DNA of 64,000 bases, taken from contig NZ_CP094351.1 in NCBI RefSeq assembly GCF_022807995.1, positions 2,015,001 to 2,079,000 on the forward strand, given 5' to 3'. The notes beneath the pieces are model-generated. The model was not told the DNA's origin, did no database searches, and worked only from the letters and a program-made list of their open reading frames with translations. Origin of the DNA: Pseudomonas orientalis. GTDB lineage: Bacteria; Pseudomonadota; Gammaproteobacteria; Pseudomonadales; Pseudomonadaceae. This document shows, one piece after another, positions 1 to 9,274 of this stretch (positions within the stretch are counted from its first letter, which is position 1; each line of letters begins with the position of its first letter). The position numbers were made by a program, and so were the translations under genes.

Positions 1-1078
1 GGCCACTGACGTCGAGGAAGTTTTTCAGCGCGGTGTAGACCGGCTTGGGCTTGGCGTCGATATCCAGCAAGCCGTAGGCACGGTCGCGTACGCTGGCGCG
101 CTGGTCCAGGTCGCTCAGGGTAAACAGGAAAATCTTGTCGAAATCCAGCGCGCTCATCAGCGCCAGGCGGCGTATCACGTAATCGGCCTGGCCCTGTTGG
201 GTGATGATGTCCTGGGCTTCCTTGGGCCCGAGGTAGTTCGACCAGCCCCACTCGGTGCTCCACAGGGTTTTCACGCCGCTGTTGCGCAGCTTCTGGTTGA
301 GGGCGGTGGTCTTGGCCACGAAGTCGAGGTTGGCCGGGTCGTTGCCTTCGGGCAGTTGCGTGTAAGGGTGGTAGGACATGACCGCGCCCAGGCTCGGCAC
401 GCCGAGGGCATCGAGCGCATCGAGCATGGTCTGACCGTTGGGCATTTCGCTGAAAAACGCCATGCCGGCGGCCACCACCGGTTTGTTCGGGGCGACGGCG
501 CGCAATGCGGCGGCGGTGGTGCTCAGCAGCCTGGCATAACCGGCCGGGTCCGCCTCGGGGCGCCAGAAACCCAGCAAATTCGGCTCGTTCCACACCTGCC
601 AGGCGTCGACGCTGGGGTAGCGCTGGGCCAACAGCGCCATGCGCAGCGCAAACACATTCGGGTCTCGCGGCGGATACTGGTCCTGATACGGCGCACCCAC
701 CGGCGCGGTGGTGATAAACGGCGCCGAGCCGACCAGGTAAAACACCGACTTGAGCTGGTTGTCTTTAAGCTTGGTCACCAACTGGTCCAGGGTCGCCACC
801 TGGTATTGGTCGGCGACGGGCTCCAGCTGGTCCCAATGCAGGTCCAGACGCACCCATTCCAGGCCCAGGTCCTTGAGGCGGTCGATCTGCAACTGGTAAC
901 GCTCGGGGCTGAACCACAGAAACTGCGCGTTGACGCCGAGGAAGTCCTTCCACACCACTACCTTGTTGCCTTTGAGCACATGGTTCTCGGCGTCGGCCTG
1001 GCGCCCCCAGATAAAGGCGGTCAGGCCCAGGACGGCGACCAGCGCCAGGGTGGCGAAGTAGGTACGTTTACGCGCCAT
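1..1078 (-). CDS. pslG: PslG glycoside hydrolase (3' end off window)
   Basis: Periplasmic or inner-membrane-anchored endoglycosidase of the Psl exopolysaccharide system. The family (GH39-like) cleaves Psl and helps biosynthesis. The start at 1078 gives MARKRTYF followed by an uncleaved-looking hydrophobic anchor at residues 8-24. The acid/base glutamate lies in WNEPN at residue 165 and the nucleophile in STEWGW at residue 276, the same numbers known for P. aeruginosa PslG. About 359 codons are present and the family is about 440 long, so the C-terminus lies beyond the left edge. The start overlaps the pslF stop by 11 bp, which suggests translational coupling. Very confident from position in a pslA-G ordered operon plus the two catalytic motifs. 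Confidence 0.93.
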   Translation of the reverse strand, partial: MARKRTYFATLALVAVLGLTAFIWGRQADAENHVLKGNKVVVWKDFLGVNAQFLWFSPERYQLQIDRLKDLGLEWVRLDLHWDQLEPVADQYQVATLDQLVTKLKDNQLKSVFYLVGSAPFITTAPVGAPYQDQYPPRDPNVFALRMALLAQRYPSVDAWQVWNEPNLLGFWRPEADPAGYARLLSTTAAALRAVAPNKPVVAAGMAFFSEMPNGQTMLDALDALGVPSLGAVMSYHPYTQLPEGNDPANLDFVAKTTALNQKLRNSGVKTLWSTEWGWSNYLGPKEAQDIITQQGQADYVIRRLALMSALDFDKIFLFTLSDLDQRASVRDRAYGLLDIDAKPKPVYTALKNFLDVSG

Positions 1079-2258
1079 ACGGGGCTCCTGCAATTGCTTG
1101 TTCGAAGAGCTGCTTGAAGTGCTGCGCCGTCAGCGGCCACAGACGCTCGCGGCCGATTGCCCCGGCGCGTTCGGCCCATTCTTGGGCCAGGCTCGGCGTA
1201 CGCGCCAGGCGCAACAACTGTTCGCCCAGCGCAGCCACATCGCCTTCGGGATAGATCGCGCCGTTACCGCTGGCAACTTCCTCGGCAAACGCCCGCGCAT
1301 CGGAGGTAATTGCTCCGCGCCCGCACGCGGCGGCCCAGGACAGCGCGCCACTGGTGCCGCGCTGACGACCGAGCAGGCCGAGTTTTTTCGATTCGCGGTA
1401 CGGCAGCACCATCACATGGTGGGCCTGGATCGTTTGAGCTATCTCGTCAGCCGGCAGGTTCAGCCGCCAATCGATGGCGCCTGCCAGGCCGAGGTCGGCG
1501 ATCTGGCGGTTCAACTGCTCCAGGTAATTGCCGCCCGCGCCAAACGCCATTTCGGCGGCAGTGCCACCGGCCAGGGTCAGGCGCACACGGTCACGCAATT
1601 GGGGGGCTTGCTCGAAGACGGCGGCCAGGGCCTGCAACAGGTCTTCAATGCCTTTGCCACGGTAGATAAAACCGAAATACAGCAGGTGCAGCGTATCCAG
1701 CGGCGGCAAGGCCACGGCTGGAATCGCCAGGTTGGCGTGATGGATGACCGCCACCTTACCGGCCGGCAGTTGCATCCTCTGGCTGAGGCAATCGGCGCCC
1801 AGGCGGGTCAGGGTAATCAACCGCGTCAGGCCCCGCGCGACCTGACGTTCTTCACGCAGGGTCAGCGGGTCTGCCAACACCACTGCCGCCTGCGGCAACG
1901 GGCTGGGCAGGCGCTCCAGCAGGTTGAGCGGGAAGGGCAAGTGCTCGCGTCGCCACACAATACGTTCGGGGTCATGCACGGTGGCCGTCAGCGGCAGGTC
2001 CGGGTAGCCCTTGTGCAACTCGCGCAGAGCCAGGAACTCCCCCAGGCGCCCGCCGCCCAGCTCGGCGTGGACCAGGTCCACGCTGCGCCAGTCGAACGCG
2101 GCAACAGCCTGCCTGATCGCCGCGCTCGAGCCTTCCACGCCGCTCAACGGTGTCAGCACCGTCACGCCCAACTGCTCCAGTGCCGTCTTGAAATGGTTCG
2201 CGTAGTCGGCGATCCCGTTCTTTTCCGGCGGCAAAGGCGCGAGCAGGGCGATGCGCAT
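1068..2258 (-). CDS. pslF: PslF glycosyltransferase
   Basis: Cytoplasmic GT4-type glycosyltransferase (396 aa) that adds a sugar to the lipid-linked Psl repeat unit. The N-terminus (LLAPLPPEKNGIADY) is the usual acceptor-side GT-B start. The C-terminal half carries the donor-binding domain with a YFGFIYRGKGIEDLLQAL segment and an E-rich region near LPYRESKKLG. Its ATG overlaps the pslE stop (ATGA) and its end overlaps pslG. The sugar and linkage cannot be read from the sequence. Identity rests on family features and its place between pslE and pslG. Confidence 0.9.
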   Translation of the reverse strand: MRIALLAPLPPEKNGIADYANHFKTALEQLGVTVLTPLSGVEGSSAAIRQAVAAFDWRSVDLVHAELGGGRLGEFLALRELHKGYPDLPLTATVHDPERIVWRREHLPFPLNLLERLPSPLPQAAVVLADPLTLREERQVARGLTRLITLTRLGADCLSQRMQLPAGKVAVIHHANLAIPAVALPPLDTLHLLYFGFIYRGKGIEDLLQALAAVFEQAPQLRDRVRLTLAGGTAAEMAFGAGGNYLEQLNRQIADLGLAGAIDWRLNLPADEIAQTIQAHHVMVLPYRESKKLGLLGRQRGTSGALSWAAACGRGAITSDARAFAEEVASGNGAIYPEGDVAALGEQLLRLARTPSLAQEWAERAGAIGRERLWPLTAQHFKQLFEQAIAGAPYGA

Positions 2259-4249
2259 CAGAACGCCCCCCGGTATTTGGCGATGGTGCGCAGCACTTTG
2301 GCCGGCACTTCGAATTTGCGCCGGTTGATGATGATGCCGTCGACTTTGCCGAACGCCGTGTTGAGGATCGACAGCGCGTGCTCGACCACCGGCACCGTGC
2401 TTTTCTGGGCTTCCACTACCAGCGCGATCAGGTCGGCGCGGCGCAGGTTGACGAAGGCATCGCGGTTGTCCAGCAGCGCCGAGGCGTCCAGCAGCACCAC
2501 TTCGCCTGGTGCCGCCGGATCAGCCCCGCCGACGCGCACGGTGATACCGTTTTCCTGGAGCAATTGGCGCAGTTGCTCCACCACGAAGGTCACCCCTTCA
2601 CCGTGGCGCGCCGAGGTCAGCCCGAGGGTCAGGCCGCGTTCGGCCACGCGGTCCAACTGCAGCAGGCCGTACAACCGGTAGATGCTCGCATTGAACGCGT
2701 TGGTGCCTTGCGCGGTGCTGGTGTCCAGCTCCGGCAGCGTGGTCCACAGCGGCAGGCCGAACTTGCGTTCCACCAGGCCGCCATCGTGGATGCGTTGATC
2801 GAGCAGGTAGCACAGGTAGACCACCAGCAGGCCGACGACGATGGCGAACGGGATTGCCAAAAACAGCATCAGCAGGGTTTTCGGGAAAATGCGGCCTGGG
2901 TTCAGGGTGGCTTCCTCGATCACTGCAATGTTGCTGATCTGGCTGTTATCCAGCTCACGGTCGATGCGCGATTTTTCCAGGTTGTCCACGTACAACGCGT
3001 AGTTGCGCTCGGTGGTATTCAGCTCACGGGACAGGCGCGCCAGCTCCGGTTCAATCTCCAGGGCCTCCTTGCGTTGCGCTTCGAGGTTGACCAGTTGCTG
3101 CTGCTGTTGCACCAGTTGGGTGCGCAACGCCAGGTTGTTGCTGGACTCATCGAGCAGCACGCGCTGCAGGTGGATTTCGAGTGTGTTCGGCGCGCGGTTT
3201 TCCGAGCTTTGCACGGTGTTGCTTTCATTCGAGACCTGGACCTGCATCGCTCGAATCGACGCGTCCAGGGCTTTGACCGGTGGCGCGTTATCGGTGTAGG
3301 TGCGCATCATGTCGGCTTTTTCCAGCAGCTTCTGGTTGAGCAGACGGCGCAAGTCCTGCTGCTGCGGGTTCAGCGCAATCTGGCGGACCGTGGTGACTTC
3401 CTTGGGCTGGGTCTTGAGCTGGGTGCGCGTGCTTGCAATGGCGCTGTCGGACGAGGCGATCAAGCGACTGGTGTTGAACGTCTCGCCCCGCAGTACGTTG
3501 ATGCGTTCGGATAAATCTTCCAGGCGATCGGTGATGCTCGCCGCGCCGATCCGGTTCAGGTGGGTGAGGATCTGCTGCTTGTAGCTCTTGATTTCGGTCG
3601 CGCTGTTGGCTGCCTGACCTTCATAGAAGGCATACAGGCTCTTGCGTCCCAGGGCCTCGGTGCGTTCGTTGATGTAGGTCTCGACCCAACTCTTGACCAC
3701 CGCCTGGGCGATTTGCGGGTCGCCCCATTTGAAGCTGATGTCCATCACCGTGGAGCCTGCCGCGTGGCTGACTTCGAAGTTCTTTTCCAGGCTCGCGGCG
3801 AGGCGCTCCACCGGTGTGGTCTTTTCGACGACGCCCACGGTTTCCAGCACCACCCGTACGCCGTCGAACACTGCGCCGATACCGTTTTTGACATAGAACT
3901 TGGTGCGCTTCCAGACGCCTTCCGGCGGCGGCATTTTGTCGATGACTTCCAGGTAATGCTCGGCCACCGCGCGGACGATCGGGCGCCCGGTGAGCAGGCG
4001 TTCTTCATCGACAATCGGGTCGCGCTGGGTGCTGGGCATGACCAGCGCCTGGCGGTTGCTGATTTCGATCGGCAGCGTCGAGTCACGCCCCGGCTTGACC
4101 AGCAGGCGCGCAGTGGATTCGTACTTGGCCGGCAGCAGGAAAGCCCCCAGCAAAATGATCACCAGCGCCGCGATGGCCGCCAGCCTGAACTCTTTGCGAA
4201 AGATGAAGAACAGGCGCAGAAGATCGCGAAAAGAACGGATCTCGATCAT
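2258..4249 (-). CDS. pslE: PslE Wzc/Wzz-like polysaccharide chain protein
   Basis: Inner-membrane polysaccharide co-polymerase (663 aa) expected to control Psl chain length and link polymerisation to export. There is an N-terminal Wzz domain with a first membrane helix at about residues 21-40 (AAIAALVIILLGAFLLPAK). A long coiled-coil periplasmic segment follows at about 170-430, then a second helix near 465-490. The C-terminal cytoplasmic domain resembles BY-kinase folds, but I see no clear Walker A motif and no terminal tyrosine cluster, so kinase activity is doubtful. It follows pslD by 14 bp and overlaps pslF. Confidence 0.92.
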   Translation of the reverse strand: MIEIRSFRDLLRLFFIFRKEFRLAAIAALVIILLGAFLLPAKYESTARLLVKPGRDSTLPIEISNRQALVMPSTQRDPIVDEERLLTGRPIVRAVAEHYLEVIDKMPPPEGVWKRTKFYVKNGIGAVFDGVRVVLETVGVVEKTTPVERLAASLEKNFEVSHAAGSTVMDISFKWGDPQIAQAVVKSWVETYINERTEALGRKSLYAFYEGQAANSATEIKSYKQQILTHLNRIGAASITDRLEDLSERINVLRGETFNTSRLIASSDSAIASTRTQLKTQPKEVTTVRQIALNPQQQDLRRLLNQKLLEKADMMRTYTDNAPPVKALDASIRAMQVQVSNESNTVQSSENRAPNTLEIHLQRVLLDESSNNLALRTQLVQQQQQLVNLEAQRKEALEIEPELARLSRELNTTERNYALYVDNLEKSRIDRELDNSQISNIAVIEEATLNPGRIFPKTLLMLFLAIPFAIVVGLLVVYLCYLLDQRIHDGGLVERKFGLPLWTTLPELDTSTAQGTNAFNASIYRLYGLLQLDRVAERGLTLGLTSARHGEGVTFVVEQLRQLLQENGITVRVGGADPAAPGEVVLLDASALLDNRDAFVNLRRADLIALVVEAQKSTVPVVEHALSILNTAFGKVDGIIINRRKFEVPAKVLRTIAKYRGAF

Positions 4250-4263
4250 GGGATGTCGCTCCT

Positions 4264-5064
4264 TTAGTTACTGCCGCCGCTGGTTCGGGTGTAGTTGTAG
4301 CCAACCCCGATCGACTTGGTGAATGGGATCAACTGGTTCAGGTAGGTATCCACGCCCTGGATGCGCTCGCCCACGTTGGATTTGGGCACGAACACCACGT
4401 CACCGCGTTGCAGGGGCACTTGTTTGCGCCCGTTGGGACCGGTCTTGAGGTATTGGCTGAAGTCCAGGAAGTAGGCGCGATAGACGCCCTGGGTATCTTC
4501 GCGCAGCAGCGCGACCATGCTCGCATTGCCCGCCGGGTTCACCCCGCCGGCGCCGACAATGGCTTGCTCCAGGGTGTTGGCCGAGGCGATTGCCACCGTG
4601 GTCGGGTTGTTCACCGCGCCGCCAACAATGATCGAATTGGCCGGCGCCTGGTTGATGTTCACCGTCACCCGCGGCTCGCGATACACCGGTGCGAGCTTGT
4701 TGCTCAGCTCGTCCGCCACTTCCGTCGGCGTGCGCCGGGCGACCTGGATCGGGCCCAGGAACGGGTAGTTGATCTTGCCGTCGCTTTGCACCGTGTACAG
4801 CGTCAGCTCGTAGATCGTGCTGACGTTGAACGCCGACAGCGTCGGCATTTCCCCGGCGTCGCGCACGATGCGCAACTGATCGCCGACGCGGATGCGTTCC
4901 ACCGCCGGCGGCAGCTGGGCCAGTTGGTCGAGGGCGCGCTTGCCTTCCTCGACGGTCTTGTCATCAGGCGCGACGATGCGCGCGGGTGTATTGCAGGCGG
5001 CCAAGGCCATCATGGCCAGGACGAGCACGGTTCGTTTCATCAAATAGGATTTCCTGTAGGTCAT
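4264..5064 (-). CDS. pslD: PslD outer-membrane polysaccharide export lipoprotein
   Basis: Wza-type export protein carrying Psl across the outer membrane. The hydrophobic leader ends in a lipobox (LAACNTPA), so it is a lipoprotein. It is followed by a poly-export domain (RVGDQLRIVRDAG region) and an SLBB-like segment (IIVGGAVNNPTTVAI). I place the start at 5064 because GGAGGTG lies 8 nt before that ATG. A later in-frame ATG at 5037 has only a distant AGGA, and an upstream one at 5079 lies inside pslC. The resulting 266 aa compares with roughly 256 for P. aeruginosa PslD. Confidence 0.9.
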   Translation of the reverse strand: MTYRKSYLMKRTVLVLAMMALAACNTPARIVAPDDKTVEEGKRALDQLAQLPPAVERIRVGDQLRIVRDAGEMPTLSAFNVSTIYELTLYTVQSDGKINYPFLGPIQVARRTPTEVADELSNKLAPVYREPRVTVNINQAPANSIIVGGAVNNPTTVAIASANTLEQAIVGAGGVNPAGNASMVALLREDTQGVYRAYFLDFSQYLKTGPNGRKQVPLQRGDVVFVPKSNVGERIQGVDTYLNQLIPFTKSIGVGYNYTRTSGGSN

Positions 5065-5069
5065 GATGC

Positions 5070-5981
5070 TCACCTCCAATAACCGGGGAACATGCTGATG
5101 CGCCGCTTGAGGGCCAGAGGTAGCCGGCGTTCCTGATGACCCAGCCGATAGCCGAGCAACTTGAACGCGCTGCGCACCAGTACTTCAGGTACGCGGTGCC
5201 AGGCACCGGCTGCGCGCAATGCCGCGAGTTCAGCCAGTACATAGCGTTTACCTTCACCGCCGGCATCGCCAAAGGCCTGGCGTATCCACGGTTCGCGACC
5301 GTAGAACACGCCGATGTCGAAGTAGCGGTGAAACTCGTCCATGAGCCGGTAATCGTGGGAGTGGTACACCTGCGCGGAGGCGGCGTAGCGCACGGTGTAG
5401 CCTTCGATCAGCATGCGTGCCGCGACGTAGGCGTCCTCGCTGCCGATGACATCGGCGGGGAAGCCGCCTACGGCGTGCAGGGCGCTGCGCCGGTAGACGG
5501 AAAACGAATCGGAGCTGAAACAGGTCTTGATCCCCAGTTCCGGCGCATCGGCCAGGCGCTTGCTGCGGCTTTGGGCCGGGTAATTGAAGTGTCGCGACTG
5601 CGCCCCCAGCACTCCGGCATCCGGGTGTGGCAACTGGCGCCCGTAGGCCACGCCGTTGAGCGGGTCCTGCTGCAATTCCGCGAGCAGGTTGGCGAAGGTC
5701 TCGGGGGCGGCGGGAATGGCGTCCTGGGTCATCACGATCAGGGCGTCGCCGCTCACCTGTTCACTGGCCCAGCGTCGGGTGCCGCCGTGGTTGAAGTCGC
5801 GGGCGTCGATCACCTCGACCCGCGCGCCGTAGTCGCGAAAGCGCGCTACGGTGTCATCGCTGGAGGCGCTGTCGACCACCAGCATCTCGTCCGGCTGCAG
5901 GGTCTGCATCTTCAGCGCGGGCAGCAGCCGCGCCAGGTGGCTGGATGCGTTACGCGTCGGGATGATCAAAGAGGTGCGCAT
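5070..5981 (-). CDS. pslC: PslC glycosyltransferase family 2
   Basis: GT2 (GT-A fold) glycosyltransferase of 303 aa, the same length as P. aeruginosa PslC. The N-terminal TSLIIPTRNAS segment and the SASSDDTVARFRDYG segment form the nucleotide-sugar site. IVMTQDAIP is in the usual DXD region and SEDAYVAARM fits the catalytic ED motif. No membrane segments are seen, so it is a cytoplasmic enzyme. The ATG is 2 nt from the pslB stop. Confidence 0.9.
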   Translation of the reverse strand: MRTSLIIPTRNASSHLARLLPALKMQTLQPDEMLVVDSASSDDTVARFRDYGARVEVIDARDFNHGGTRRWASEQVSGDALIVMTQDAIPAAPETFANLLAELQQDPLNGVAYGRQLPHPDAGVLGAQSRHFNYPAQSRSKRLADAPELGIKTCFSSDSFSVYRRSALHAVGGFPADVIGSEDAYVAARMLIEGYTVRYAASAQVYHSHDYRLMDEFHRYFDIGVFYGREPWIRQAFGDAGGEGKRYVLAELAALRAAGAWHRVPEVLVRSAFKLLGYRLGHQERRLPLALKRRISMFPGYWR

Positions 5982-5982
5982 G

Positions 5983-7443
5983 TCACTTCTTCACTTCGGC
6001 AGGCGCACGCCCGTAGATGTCATCAAAGCGCACGATGTCGTCTTCGCCCAGGTATTCGCCGCTCTGCACCTCGATCATCACCAGGTCGATGATGCCCGGG
6101 TTGGTCAGGCGGTGTTTGTGCCCCGCCGGTATATAAGTGGACTCGTTGGCGTTGATCAGGAATTCACGTTCGCCATTGGTGATCTGCGCCGCGCCGCTGA
6201 CCACCACCCAGTGCTCGCTGCGGTGGTGGTGCATTTGCAGCGACAGCGACGCCTGGGGTTTGACCACGATGCGCTTGATCTTGAAGCGGCTGCTTTCCTC
6301 CAGCACGGTGTAGGTGCCCCACGGCCGGGTAACGGTGCGGTGCAGGCTGAAGGCCGGATGGTTCTGGCGCTTGAGTTCGGCCACGATGTAGCGCACGTCC
6401 TGGCTGCGATTGGCGTCGGCGATCAGCAGGGCGTCGGGGGTGTCGACGATGATCAGATCATGCACGCCGACAGCACCGAGTACGCGCTTGGGCGAGTCGA
6501 TGTAGCAGTTGTGCACGTCATGCAGGATCGCTTCGCCATTGACCTGGTTGCCCTGGGCATCGCTTGGCGTGAGTTGGCGCAGGGCTTCCCAGGAACCGAT
6601 ATCGCTCCAGCCGATGTTGCATGGCACCACGGCCACTTGCCCGGACTTCTCCATCAGCGCCACGTCAATGGAGATGTCCGGCGCGCTGGCGAAGGCGTCA
6701 CTGTCCAGTTCGCGCTGGCGCGAGGTTTTGTTCTGCAGGTGCTGGCTGTGTTCGAGGGCGGCACGCGCAGCAATCAGAACGTCGGGGGCATGGGTGTTCA
6801 GTTCATCCACCAGGGTGCTGGCCTTGAAGCAGAACATGCCGGCATTCCACAGGTGTTTGCCGCCGTCGAGGTAGGCTTGGGCGGTGGCCAGGTCGGGCTT
6901 TTCGACAAAGCGTTTGACCCGGTTGCCCTGGCTCAGCGCTTCGCCTTTTTCGATATAGCCGAAACCGGTTTCCGGGTGGTCGGGCTGAATGCCGAAGGTC
7001 ACCAGGTAGCCGGCTTCGGCCAGGTCACGGGCCTGGGCCACTGCTTCGGCGAAGGCGCTTTCATCGAGCACCAGATGGTCGGCGGGCATCACCAGCAGTT
7101 GCGCGTCGCCGCCGAAATGTTCCTGCACGTGCAGCGCCGCCACGGCGATGGCCGCTGCGGTGTTGCGCCCGAACGGTTCGAGCAGCAGGTCTAGCGGCAG
7201 GTGGGCCTTGTTGACGCTGCGGTAGTCGTCCAGGGTGCGAAACAGCAGGTCGCGGTTGGTCACCGTCAGCACGCTTTCCACACCGGGCAGGCGTGCGGCG
7301 CGCTGGAAGGTTTTCTGCAGCAGGCTCTGGCCGTCGCGCATGCGCATGAACGGCTTGGGCATGTTCTGCCGGGACACCGGCCACAAGCGTGTGCCCGAAC
7401 CACCGGAAATAATGCAGGGAATCAATCCGTTGAGGGTATTCAT
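5983..7443 (-). CDS. pslB: PslB mannose-1-P guanylyltransferase / mannose-6-P isomerase
   Basis: Bifunctional enzyme making GDP-mannose for Psl. The N-terminal nucleotidyltransferase has the GSGTRLWPVSRQ signature at about residue 16. The C-terminal type II phosphomannose isomerase cupin begins near the RPWGTYTVLEE motif and carries the metal-binding HHHRSEHW. The start is ATG at 7443, in a TGATG overlap with the pslA stop and behind GGAAG. The upstream in-frame TTG is unlikely. An alginate-type AlgA may supply the same reaction elsewhere in the genome. Length, domain order and context all match PslB. Confidence 0.93.
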   Translation of the reverse strand: MNTLNGLIPCIISGGSGTRLWPVSRQNMPKPFMRMRDGQSLLQKTFQRAARLPGVESVLTVTNRDLLFRTLDDYRSVNKAHLPLDLLLEPFGRNTAAAIAVAALHVQEHFGGDAQLLVMPADHLVLDESAFAEAVAQARDLAEAGYLVTFGIQPDHPETGFGYIEKGEALSQGNRVKRFVEKPDLATAQAYLDGGKHLWNAGMFCFKASTLVDELNTHAPDVLIAARAALEHSQHLQNKTSRQRELDSDAFASAPDISIDVALMEKSGQVAVVPCNIGWSDIGSWEALRQLTPSDAQGNQVNGEAILHDVHNCYIDSPKRVLGAVGVHDLIIVDTPDALLIADANRSQDVRYIVAELKRQNHPAFSLHRTVTRPWGTYTVLEESSRFKIKRIVVKPQASLSLQMHHHRSEHWVVVSGAAQITNGEREFLINANESTYIPAGHKHRLTNPGIIDLVMIEVQSGEYLGEDDIVRFDDIYGRAPAEVKK

Positions 7444-8882
7444 CAATAGACTTCCTTGGTGGAAAGGACGGCCGGGACCGTCATGAAAACGATGTACAAG
7501 TCAAACCACACCGACCATTTGGAGATGTACTCCAGGTCGTACTCGACGCGTTTCTGGATTTTGAACAGGGTATCGGTTTCGCCCCGGTAGCCGTTGATTT
7601 GCGCCCAACCGGTGATGCCTGGCTTGACCCGGTGCCGTGAGCTGTATTCGCTCACCGCCAGTTCAAAAGGAATGCCCGCCGCCTTGGTTGCAGTGGCGTG
7701 GGGGCGTGGGCCGACCATGGACATGTTGCCCAGCAGTACGTTGAACAACTGCGGCAGCTCGTCGATGCTGGTTTTGCGGATGATGCGGCCGACGCGTGTG
7801 ATACGCGGGTCTTGGCGAGTGGTCTGGCGTTCGGCGGTTAAGTCGCTTTGGTCAGTGAACATCGAACGGAACTTGAACACGCGGATTTCATTGTCGTTGT
7901 AGCCATAGCGGTTCTGGCGAAACAGCACCGGGCCCTTGGAGTCGAGCTTGATCGCGATGGCTGTCAACAGCATCACCGGCGACAGCACCACCAGGGCAAT
8001 GCTGGCCAGCAACAAGTCTTCGCAGCGCTTGATAAAGGGCGCCCAGCCGCGCAGCGGCAGCTGCGAGGTGTTGAACATCAGGATACCGCCCACGTCGGTA
8101 ATGCGGCTGTGGCCGTAGCGCAGGGCGGCCATGTCCGGCACCAGCATGACGTTCACCGACATCTGCCGCAGGCGATTGACCAGCCCGAGGATACGCTGCT
8201 CGGCAGACCACGGCAGGCAGATCATCACTTGGTTGACCTGCTCGGCGCGGATCAGTTTTTCCAGGTCACGGGTATTGCCCAGCAGCGGCAGGTTGCTCAG
8301 CTCCTTGGGGATGCGTTCAGTGCGGTCGTCGATAAAACCGATCAGGCCGGAGCGGATATCGCCATTGCGTTGCAGGTGGTCGGCGATATGCACGGCGGTG
8401 TCGGTGAAGCCCAGAAGCACCGTGCGTTGCAGGTATTTGCCGCGGCGCATCAGACTGCGGTACAGGCGCAGCATCATCATGCGTTCCAGGCAGAACAGCC
8501 CGAGGCTTGCGAAGTACCAAGCCACAAGATTGCGCGGGTTCAGTTGCGGGAACACCTGCAGGATCTGGTACATGAACAGCAGGATGCAGAACGCCGACGA
8601 CCAGGCCACGATTTTGGCGCGCAAGCGCAGGCGGTTGCTGAACAGTTCTTCGGAATAGATGCCCAGGGCCTGGAACAAAATAATCGTCAGGAACGCGAAA
8701 AACAGCAACAGGCCCAGAAAGCGCGAGCGCATCTCGAGTTCCATCGGGTCGATGAAAAACGCCAGCACCAGCGGCGGCAAAATGGCAGTCAGGCCATGGA
8801 TCAACTTGACAAAAATGACAAAAAATTCAACGAAACCTGCACGAGTCAAAAACAAACTGACAACTGATGACTTCTCTCGCAT
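7443..8882 (-). CDS. pslA: PslA undecaprenyl-phosphate sugar phosphotransferase
   Basis: Initiating enzyme of Psl synthesis, a polyprenol-phosphate hexose-1-P transferase. It has four N-terminal membrane helices (about 10-125), a Rossmann-like CoA-binding-3 region (about 140-240), another helix near 280, and the bacterial sugar transferase domain with KTSIDELPQLFNVL and MSMVGPRP. I choose the ATG at 8882 (479 aa) because GAGGGA lies 7 nt upstream. The in-frame ATG at 8897 begins inside that Shine-Dalgarno region and has none of its own. It is the first gene of the operon. Confidence 0.93.
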   Translation of the reverse strand: MREKSSVVSLFLTRAGFVEFFVIFVKLIHGLTAILPPLVLAFFIDPMELEMRSRFLGLLLFFAFLTIILFQALGIYSEELFSNRLRLRAKIVAWSSAFCILLFMYQILQVFPQLNPRNLVAWYFASLGLFCLERMMMLRLYRSLMRRGKYLQRTVLLGFTDTAVHIADHLQRNGDIRSGLIGFIDDRTERIPKELSNLPLLGNTRDLEKLIRAEQVNQVMICLPWSAEQRILGLVNRLRQMSVNVMLVPDMAALRYGHSRITDVGGILMFNTSQLPLRGWAPFIKRCEDLLLASIALVVLSPVMLLTAIAIKLDSKGPVLFRQNRYGYNDNEIRVFKFRSMFTDQSDLTAERQTTRQDPRITRVGRIIRKTSIDELPQLFNVLLGNMSMVGPRPHATATKAAGIPFELAVSEYSSRHRVKPGITGWAQINGYRGETDTLFKIQKRVEYDLEYISKWSVWFDLYIVFMTVPAVLSTKEVY

Positions 8883-9233
8883 ACAAACATCCCTCATTGC
8901 ATACCAGGTTCGCTTTGCGGCTGTTCAACTGAGCAGGCGGAGCGCTACATCTGGTTAAAACGCGACCATCATCCAAGTGGAACCATCCAAATGAAGGTGG
9001 TTTTGCGGGAAAAAGGTAAAAAGAGATTCCTTATGCGAATTAGCCAACAGATTGACTGCTTGCTGCTGGATGCGGCATTGCTGTGAGGTAGATCAGAATT
9101 TTGCATGTCATATGCTTGACGTTCCTTGTACTGGCACTTGGCATTGGGAGGTGATTTTGAGTGTAGGAACAAATGTGAGAATTTTCCTGCTGACTGTGAA
9201 AAGGTTTTTTCACGTGGCAGGAAAAGGGGACGC
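8883..9233 (-). promoter_or_regulatory. psl promoter/leader region
   Basis: Non-coding stretch between pslA and the receptor gene, with no credible ORF. On the minus strand the pslA ribosome site (GAGGGA, 8890-8895) contains a GGGA of the kind bound by RsmA/CsrA proteins, which repress psl translation in P. aeruginosa. GTCAATCTGTTGGC at 9043-9056 (minus strand) resembles the FleQ box consensus GTCAATAAATTGAC at 10 of 14 positions. A 7-bp hairpin (9196-9202 / 9207-9213, loop GGTT) lies upstream. The sigma factor site is not identifiable with confidence. Confidence 0.4.
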
Positions 9234-9266
9234 GCAGGGGCGATTGCGTGAAGCCATCGCCCCTGC
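9234..9266 (-). terminator. hairpin downstream of TonB receptor gene
   Basis: An 11-bp perfect inverted repeat (9234-9244 / 9256-9266, GC-rich, 11-nt loop) lies 9 bp past the receptor stop. On the minus strand it is followed by a short mixed T tract (CCCCTTTTCC), so termination may be only partly intrinsic. Confidence 0.5.
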
Positions 9267-9274
9267 GGAGGGGG

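Noticed and set aside
1098..3514. Large plus-strand open frames opposite pslF and pslE
   Set aside because: They are low-complexity Gln/His/Arg-rich translations typical of antisense shadows in high-GC genomes; the minus-strand psl genes have clear domains.
8979..9007. GGAACC upstream of pslA as a further hrp box
   Set aside because: 16 nt downstream reads TTTTGCG, not CCACNNA, and it points away from pslA.
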